From positions 1 through 10,817 of the forward strand of contig JASHXQ010000036.1 of NCBI GenBank assembly GCA_030043455.1: a stretch of DNA of 10,817 nucleotides, read 5' to 3'. The notes under the pieces are model-generated. The model was not told the DNA's origin. It did not search any database and saw nothing but the letters and a program-made list of their open reading frames with translations. Positions within the stretch are counted from its first letter, which is position 1; each line of letters starts with the position of its first letter. The translations under genes were made by a program, and so were the position numbers. Below are positions 6,871 through 10,817 of the stretch, in pieces. This DNA is from Nitrososphaerales archaeon (lineage in GTDB: Archaea; Thermoproteota; Nitrososphaeria; Nitrososphaerales; CADDZS01).

Positions 6871-7985
6871 CGACTTCCAATCCCGATCTGATAATAGCGG
6901 AACTCGGCACCGGGAGCAGCGGAACTACTGTCAGCCAGATTTCTGACACCGCTGGGCTTACTTGGACGCTCTATGCCCACTACGTCTTGAGCTCCTCAGG
7001 TAGTAAGTCGATCTTCATTTACTACGCGGAAGCCTCAACCCCGGTTACCAGTGATACTGTGACAGCTACCTACTCTGGTTCGGGCAACAATGGAATTGTA
7101 GTTGTTGCTGTCAGCAATTACAACACTGCCACTCCTTTTGATCCAACCAGTAGCCCGGCGACTTCGTCATCCTCAACAGCGGTGACCAGTGTTGGCGTCG
7201 GTCCCGTTGCGACCGCCAATTCCAATGAATTGGTCTTCGGCATGTTCGCCATCCAGTCGAACCCTACAGTTACACCCGGGACAGGCTTTACCGGTTTATC
7301 TTATTCGAACAAGCCCACGGTTTACGCCGAGTGGGGGCAGTTGACGTCACCTGAAACCGGATTGACCGTCGGAGCTACACTTTCTTCCGCTCAAGTGTTT
7401 TTAGGTGTGGCTTTTGGAATAGCGCCGCCACCCGCAACAACTACCAGTACGTCCAGCACCACCAGTACTACCTCGACATCGACATCTACGATTACCTCCA
7501 CTTCAACTTCCACAACCACAACGACGAGCGGGTCCACAACATCGACCACGACAACTGCAACAAGTACTACAACGACCCTGACGACGACCAGTTCTACCAG
7601 TTCGTCTACTTCGACCTCGCTAACAGTGACGGCTTCATCGTCGGGGAATGCCTGCTTTGTGAACGGATACAACGCCCAGATTCCGGTCATCAACGCGATT
7701 TCTTGGGAGTGTGCAGCGACATTGCAGGGTGGTCAAACCATAAAGCAAAACATCTTCCGGTCGTCCGAGCTTTATGGGCCTTTTTCGATAACGGTTACTG
7801 CTTCAAATTCTGTGATGTTAGTGGTTTATGAAAATGGGATCCAGGTATTTTCCCAAACAGGAAAGAGCATCACGTGGACCGCGGGAACCGTAACGCAAAA
7901 TGAGCCAATGTACGTGACTATAGGTAACTCTGAAGCGAGCAGCAAGACTACCTATCAGCTGGCGATCGACTGGACAAGTGTATGA
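6867..7985 (+). CDS. Secreted or surface protein with Thr/Ser-rich linker; 5' end appears frameshifted
   Basis: From the GTG at 6867 the frame encodes 372 residues, but this start is probably not the natural one, because a signal peptide sits directly upstream in another frame. Residues 1-190 form a beta-rich extracellular-type domain (TTSNPDLIIAELGTGSSGTT, TWTLYAHY, IFIYYAEA, NGIVVVAVSNYN) poor in charged residues. Residues 191-259 are almost only Thr and Ser, a likely extended, O-glycosylated linker. Residues 260-372 form a second small beta domain with two cysteines (C263 and C282) that could pair, and motifs such as MLVVYENGIQVFSQTGKSITW typical of jelly-roll-like repeats. There is no C-terminal membrane anchor, so it is secreted or held non-covalently at the surface. 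The N-terminal domain may also have lost residues between signal and fold. Function unknown; an adhesin or polymer-binding role is a guess. Confidence 0.75.
   Translation: MTTSNPDLIIAELGTGSSGTTVSQISDTAGLTWTLYAHYVLSSSGSKSIFIYYAEASTPVTSDTVTATYSGSGNNGIVVVAVSNYNTATPFDPTSSPATSSSSTAVTSVGVGPVATANSNELVFGMFAIQSNPTVTPGTGFTGLSYSNKPTVYAEWGQLTSPETGLTVGATLSSAQVFLGVAFGIAPPPATTTSTSSTTSTTSTSTSTITSTSTSTTTTTSGSTTSTTTTATSTTTTLTTTSSTSSSTSTSLTVTASSSGNACFVNGYNAQIPVINAISWECAATLQGGQTIKQNIFRSSELYGPFSITVTASNSVMLVVYENGIQVFSQTGKSITWTAGTVTQNEPMYVTIGNSEASSKTTYQLAIDWTSV
7437..7643 (+). repeat. Low-complexity Thr/Ser codon tract
   Basis: Sixty-nine codons are almost entirely ACN, AGY or TCN, giving an imperfect trinucleotide-like tract without a fixed repeat unit. 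Third positions vary freely, so selection appears to act on the Thr/Ser protein sequence rather than on a DNA repeat. Such tracts link domains in archaeal surface proteins and are prone to length change between strains. Confidence 0.75.
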
Positions 7986-8033
7986 GCGATTCGTCAACCA
8001 AGTATAGTCGTTAGAACTCCAGATCTGATCTAT

Positions 8034-8270
8034 CTATTTCGTTGTCCTTGGTCTGTGAACAAAGGGATCCAGAATCAACCGAAGATCCTTGTTGGACTTT
8101 CTGGATTGCTTGACTAGTTCGGTTCTCTTTGCCGGCGCCAGTTTATTCCAGTATTTTGCGATGTCATCGTCCACCTCGAAAACATAGAACTCTCCTTGTT
8201 TGAACGGAGTTTCGCGCCCTTTTTCCACAACGGGAGGGGCTCCATCGTCTACCACTCGAATCGAGGCCAT
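8034..8270 (-). CDS. Hypothetical 78-residue protein
   Basis: The gene starts at ATG 8268-8270 and encodes a small soluble, charged protein. Residues 1-20 (MASIRVVDDGAPPVVEKGRE) look flexible. The middle, FKQGEFYVFEVDDDIAKYWNKL, suggests a beta strand leading into a helix. The rest is a basic helix (APAKRTELVKQSRKSNK) ending with RLILDPFVHRPRTTK. No cysteines, signal peptide or membrane segment are present. A TATA-like element 30 bases upstream indicates its own leaderless transcript, separate from the dpp operon that ends 77 bases away on the same strand. It converges with the secreted-protein gene. I do not recognise the family; a small nucleic-acid- or protein-binding role is possible but unsupported. 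Confidence 0.7.
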   Translation of the reverse strand: MASIRVVDDGAPPVVEKGRETPFKQGEFYVFEVDDDIAKYWNKLAPAKRTELVKQSRKSNKDLRLILDPFVHRPRTTK

Positions 8271-8296
8271 TTATGAGCCCCTATGGCAATTATCTT

Positions 8297-8304
8297 GTTT
8301 TAAG
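8297..8304 (-). promoter_or_regulatory. TATA-like element for the 78-residue protein
   Basis: The minus strand reads CTTAAAAC here, centred about 30 bases before the ATG at 8270. This predicts a transcript starting within a few bases of the ATG. Its resemblance to the element before the acyl-CoA synthetase (CTTAAAAA) supports the call. Confidence 0.45.
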
Positions 8305-8339
8305 CCGATCCTTCAAGATCCTTGGTTACATTCAATGTT

Positions 8340-8347
8340 AAAAAAAA
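8340..8347 (-). terminator. T8 tract after dppF
   Basis: Immediately after the dppF stop (8348-8350) the minus strand reads eight T in a row. Oligo-T tracts are sufficient intrinsic terminators for archaeal RNA polymerase. A short inverted repeat, ACATT/AATGT (8328-8338), lies just beyond it. This would end the dpp transcript before the promoter of the next gene. Confidence 0.6.
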
Positions 8348-9370
8348 TCAATTATTGAGGGAAGGAGCCTTCCTGCCGACCGCTCCTTCTGTCTTTTCTT
8401 TGAAATGACAGGCTACTAAATGGCCTCCCGAGATCTCTTCGAGAGGAGGGTCAACCTTGTTGCAGACTTCTTCGGCGTAGGGGCATCGGGGGTTGAAGCG
8501 ACATCCCGGCGGCGGATTTATCGCGCTCGGGACCTCTCCTCGAATTTCAATGTTGAGTAGGTTCCTAGTCCAGGGATTTGCAATTGGGGCGGCCTGCATA
8601 AGAGTAATGGTATAGGGATGTCTGGGGTTAGCCATTACCGCCTTCGTAGGTCCGTATTCGACCAGATGTCCTGCGTACATCACGGCTACAACATCCGAAA
8701 GGTACTGTGCGACCGAAATGTTGTGGGTGATGAGCATGTAGGAGAGCCTGTACCTATTTTGAAGTTCGATGAGGAGTCTGAGAATCTGTGCCTGGACCGA
8801 TGCGTCCAGCGCACTGGTTGGCTCATCCAAGATCAATAGTTTGGGAGATGGGGCGATCGCCCTAGCTATGGCTACTCTCTGTCTTTGACCGCCGCTGAGC
8901 TGCTTCGGAATGCGGTATGCTTGCTCTTCTGAAAGCCCCACAGCCTCCAGACTTTTCAGAACCATATCCTCGATTGCCGGTTTCTCTCCCCCAAGCAGCC
9001 CCTGTATGGGCTCCCCGACGGTATCTGCGATGGTTCTTCTCGGGTCCAAGGATGAATCTGGATCCTGAAACACGATTTGGATGTTCTTGTACACATCTTT
9101 ACGATTCATCTTTAGTAAATCGTGACCATCGAACAATACCTCTCCCGAAGTGGGCGCGACCAGCTGCGCCACCGTCCTTGCTAGAGTGGTTTTGCCACAC
9201 CCAGATTCACCCACGACGGCCACCGTTTTGCCCCGCGGAATGCCGATAGAGACTCCGTCTACTGCTTTGACATACCGCCGTTCCGCCCGGTTGAAAGGGT
9301 TGAGACCCCGCCGGATCTGAAAGTATTTCTTCAGATCTTTTGTGACCAGTAAATCGTTTTCAGTTGCCAT
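8348..9370 (-). CDS. dppF: Dipeptide/oligopeptide ABC transporter ATP-binding protein, DppF/OppF type
   Basis: This 340-residue ATPase is one of the two nucleotide-binding subunits that power peptide import through a DppB-DppC type permease at the cytoplasmic face. It has a complete ABC set: Walker A GESGCGKTT (54-62), Q-loop Q102 in FQDPDSSLDPR, signature LSGGQRQR (158-165), Walker B LLILDEP (178-184) and switch His216. The extension after the ABC domain has the oligopeptide-transporter C-terminal motif with four cysteines (C290, C296, C303, C321) in CRFNPRCPYAEEVC and VACH. Spacing suits a metal or Fe-S site, as reported for DppD of Mycobacterium tuberculosis. The length is normal. The ATG at 9370 overlaps the dppD end by 11 bases, indicating translational coupling in one operon, and it is the last gene before the T8 tract. 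Substrates could also be other oligopeptides or nickel-type solutes; no binding protein is in view. Confidence 0.92.
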   Translation of the reverse strand: MATENDLLVTKDLKKYFQIRRGLNPFNRAERRYVKAVDGVSIGIPRGKTVAVVGESGCGKTTLARTVAQLVAPTSGEVLFDGHDLLKMNRKDVYKNIQIVFQDPDSSLDPRRTIADTVGEPIQGLLGGEKPAIEDMVLKSLEAVGLSEEQAYRIPKQLSGGQRQRVAIARAIAPSPKLLILDEPTSALDASVQAQILRLLIELQNRYRLSYMLITHNISVAQYLSDVVAVMYAGHLVEYGPTKAVMANPRHPYTITLMQAAPIANPWTRNLLNIEIRGEVPSAINPPPGCRFNPRCPYAEEVCNKVDPPLEEISGGHLVACHFKEKTEGAVGRKAPSLNN

Positions 9371-10421
9371 AAAGAAAACATGAGACCCTGTGACCAGGAC
9401 TGACCTCTAAAAGCTGGGGCGGTTTCGATCTGCAAATTTCCATCACCGAGGGGCACCGGTCAGCATATCGACACCCTTTGGGCGGGTTCACCAGATCGGG
9501 TACAGACCCCGGGATTGGCATCAGATTGGTGTCATCCTTGGAGCCGGTAGGGATGCAGGACAACAGTCCCTTGGTGTAGGGATGCAATGGATTCGAGAAC
9601 AGATCAAAGACGCCCCCATCCTCAACGATGTCCCCTGCGTACATCACCACAACGCGATCTGCGACTTGACTTGCGACGGCGAGATCGTGGGTAATCAAAA
9701 CGATGCTCGTATTGACTTCCGAGATCAACTCCTTCATTAGTTTCAGCACCTGAGCTTGGGTCGTGACATCCAACGCAGTAGTCGGTTCATCGGCGACTAG
9801 GATGGCCGGTTTTTGCGACAGCGCCATCGCGATCATTACTCTCTGGCGCATTCCTCCAGATAGCTCAAAGGGGTATCTCTCCAATACCTGCTCCGGGTCG
9901 GCGACTCGGACCAATTTCAAAGCTTCAGCGGCTTCTTTCTTCAGCGTCTCAGTCAATCGGCGCCGCCCCGTCCGCAGTCCTCTTGAGGCTGGGGCATCGG
10001 TCCGGTAGACTTTTTGCATGACTTCCGAGCTCTGCTGATTTTCTCCTCCATTTCGGCTGTCACGGATGAGGATCGCCTCTGCAATTTGATCACCGATCTT
10101 GTGCACTGGATTTAGGCTGGTAAGTGGTTCCTGAAAGATCATTGCTATCTCTGTACCGCGATAATTCCGGAGACGTTTCTTGTCTAATTTTGTAAGGTCC
10201 GTACCTTTGTATACAATTGAGCCATCGAGAATTTTGGCTGGTGGAGTGGGCAAGAGACCAATCATTGAAAGCGCGAGGGTTGATTTTCCACAACCGGACT
10301 CTCCAACGATCGCAAGAAACTCTTTCTCTCCAATGTCCAAGTCGACGCCATTTAGGGCAACCAATCGCCATTCCCGGAAATCGTAGGCTATACGCAAGTC
10401 ATCGATTTTGAGCAAACTCAT
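9360..10421 (-). CDS. dppD: Dipeptide/oligopeptide ABC transporter ATP-binding protein, DppD/OppD type
   Basis: This 353-residue subunit pairs with DppF. The start is ATG 10419-10421, which overlaps the permease stop in an ATGA arrangement; a GGAG 11 bases upstream may serve as ribosome-binding site. The frame remains open further upstream, but that part is the permease gene in another frame. Motifs are Walker A GESGCGKST (40-48), Q-loop Q97 in IFQEPLTSLNP, signature LSGGMRQR (187-194), Walker B ILVADEP (207-213) and switch His245. Cysteines C317, C323, C330 and C348 form the C-terminal motif that binds a [4Fe-4S] cluster in the M. tuberculosis DppD structure. Between the Q-loop and the signature there is a basic insertion of about 30-40 residues (roughly 121-160) that most relatives lack. 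Peptide uptake is the best guess for transport specificity. Confidence 0.92.
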   Translation of the reverse strand: MSLLKIDDLRIAYDFREWRLVALNGVDLDIGEKEFLAIVGESGCGKSTLALSMIGLLPTPPAKILDGSIVYKGTDLTKLDKKRLRNYRGTEIAMIFQEPLTSLNPVHKIGDQIAEAILIRDSRNGGENQQSSEVMQKVYRTDAPASRGLRTGRRRLTETLKKEAAEALKLVRVADPEQVLERYPFELSGGMRQRVMIAMALSQKPAILVADEPTTALDVTTQAQVLKLMKELISEVNTSIVLITHDLAVASQVADRVVVMYAGDIVEDGGVFDLFSNPLHPYTKGLLSCIPTGSKDDTNLMPIPGSVPDLVNPPKGCRYADRCPSVMEICRSKPPQLLEVSPGHRVSCFLYGN

Positions 10422-10817
10422 GCAGTCGCACTCTCCAGGGCATCGCGAAATCCATCTCCAAAAAGCGCAAAACCAATTGCTCCCAAGGCGATCACGAGTC
10501 CCGGAACTACCGGCAGAAAGGGAGAAGTGATCAGATAGTCCTGATAATTGCTCACCATATAGCCCCAATCCGGTGCGGGTGGGGGAATCGAGAGACCAAG
10601 GTAGCTCAAACCAGCATAAAACAAGACTACTGTCCCCAAGTCTAGTGTGGCATAAACCACGAGAGTAAGGAAGATATTCGGAATTACGTGGCGTAAGACG
10701 ATCCTCGTGGTACCGAAACCCGAGGTTCTTGCAGCTTCGATGTAGTTCTGATGAGATACCTTGAGAGTCTCCCCTCTTGCAAGTCTGGCGTAGGCCGGCC
10801 ACCATACTATCACCAAC
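10418..10817 (-). CDS. dppC: Dipeptide/oligopeptide ABC transporter permease, DppC type, C-terminal part
   Basis: The frame is open to the window edge, so only the last 132 or so residues are present; the true start and first membrane helices lie outside. The EAA loop that docks on the ATPases is clear (EAARTSGFGTTRIVLRHVIPN, near the start of the fragment). It is followed by membrane helices around NIFLTLVVYATLDLGTVVLF and PVVPGLVIALGAIGFALF, and the family segment LSYLGLSIPPPAPDWGYMV between them. The C-terminus FGDGFRDALESATA matches the DppC/OppC ending, which usually reads GDxLRDxLDP. Together with dppD and dppF it forms an importer; dppB and the substrate-binding protein would be expected upstream on the minus strand, beyond 10817. 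Confidence 0.92.
   Translation of the reverse strand, partial: LVIVWWPAYARLARGETLKVSHQNYIEAARTSGFGTTRIVLRHVIPNIFLTLVVYATLDLGTVVLFYAGLSYLGLSIPPPAPDWGYMVSNYQDYLITSPFLPVVPGLVIALGAIGFALFGDGFRDALESATA

Noticed and set aside
6687..6980. 97-residue minus-strand frame overlapping the secreted-protein start
   Set aside because: It lies opposite the signal peptide and the first codons of the surface protein, and its sequence has no domain-like pattern.
7391..7693. 100-residue minus-strand frame rich in Val, Glu and Asp
   Set aside because: It is the complement of the Thr/Ser codon tract; the biased Val/Asp composition is a by-product of ACN and TCN codons on the other strand.
10422..10805. Upstream extension of the dppD frame to 481 residues
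   Set aside because: This part is the dppC permease read in the wrong frame. The ABC domain begins at the ATG at 10421, which overlaps the dppC stop as ATGA.

Overview
The window looks archaeal. Several starts sit about 27-30 bases downstream of a TATA-like element with no room for a Shine-Dalgarno leader, which is the layout of leaderless archaeal transcripts. TTG and GTG starts are common. There is also a secreted Thr/Ser-linker protein and a small zinc-ribbon-like protein of archaeal style. I cannot fix the lineage from sequence alone. A heterotrophic member of the Thermoproteota (Nitrososphaeria-like) or Thermoplasmatota would fit a formate-tetrahydrofolate ligase, acyl-CoA synthetases and a dipeptide importer, but this is inference.

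Layout, left to right. Positions 1-459 (+) hold the C-terminal end of an acetyl-CoA synthetase-like enzyme. Positions 500-819 (-) hold a small zinc-ribbon-like reading frame with a broken-looking upstream part. Positions 848-2482 (-) encode a formate-tetrahydrofolate ligase (fhs), preceded on the same strand by a short/medium-chain acyl-CoA synthetase (2519-4150, -). A compact divergent promoter region (4151-4263) separates that pair from a 4-hydroxybutyryl-CoA dehydratase/HpaB-superfamily flavoprotein (4264-5676, +). In this protein most of the iron-sulfur ligands and catalytic residues of the dehydratase appear replaced. A two-helix membrane protein of unknown role (5701-6195, -) converges on it.

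Positions 6196-6792 are mostly non-coding, with one coding-like remnant. A secreted or surface protein with a 69-residue Thr/Ser linker follows (6867-7985, +). Its signal peptide (6802-6870) lies in a different frame immediately upstream, so the gene appears frameshifted. Next come a 78-residue hypothetical protein (8034-8270, -) and the distal end of a dipeptide/oligopeptide ABC importer operon on the minus strand: permease dppC (partial), ATPase dppD and ATPase dppF, with overlapping gene ends and a T8 tract after the last stop.

Functionally, the window joins peptide uptake (dpp), carboxylate activation (two AMP-forming acyl-CoA synthetases), one-carbon metabolism (fhs) and a flavin enzyme of CoA-thioester or aromatic metabolism. 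The shared divergent promoter makes a link between the acyl-CoA synthetase and the dehydratase-like protein plausible. I found no CRISPR array, tRNA, rRNA, transposase or phage gene.
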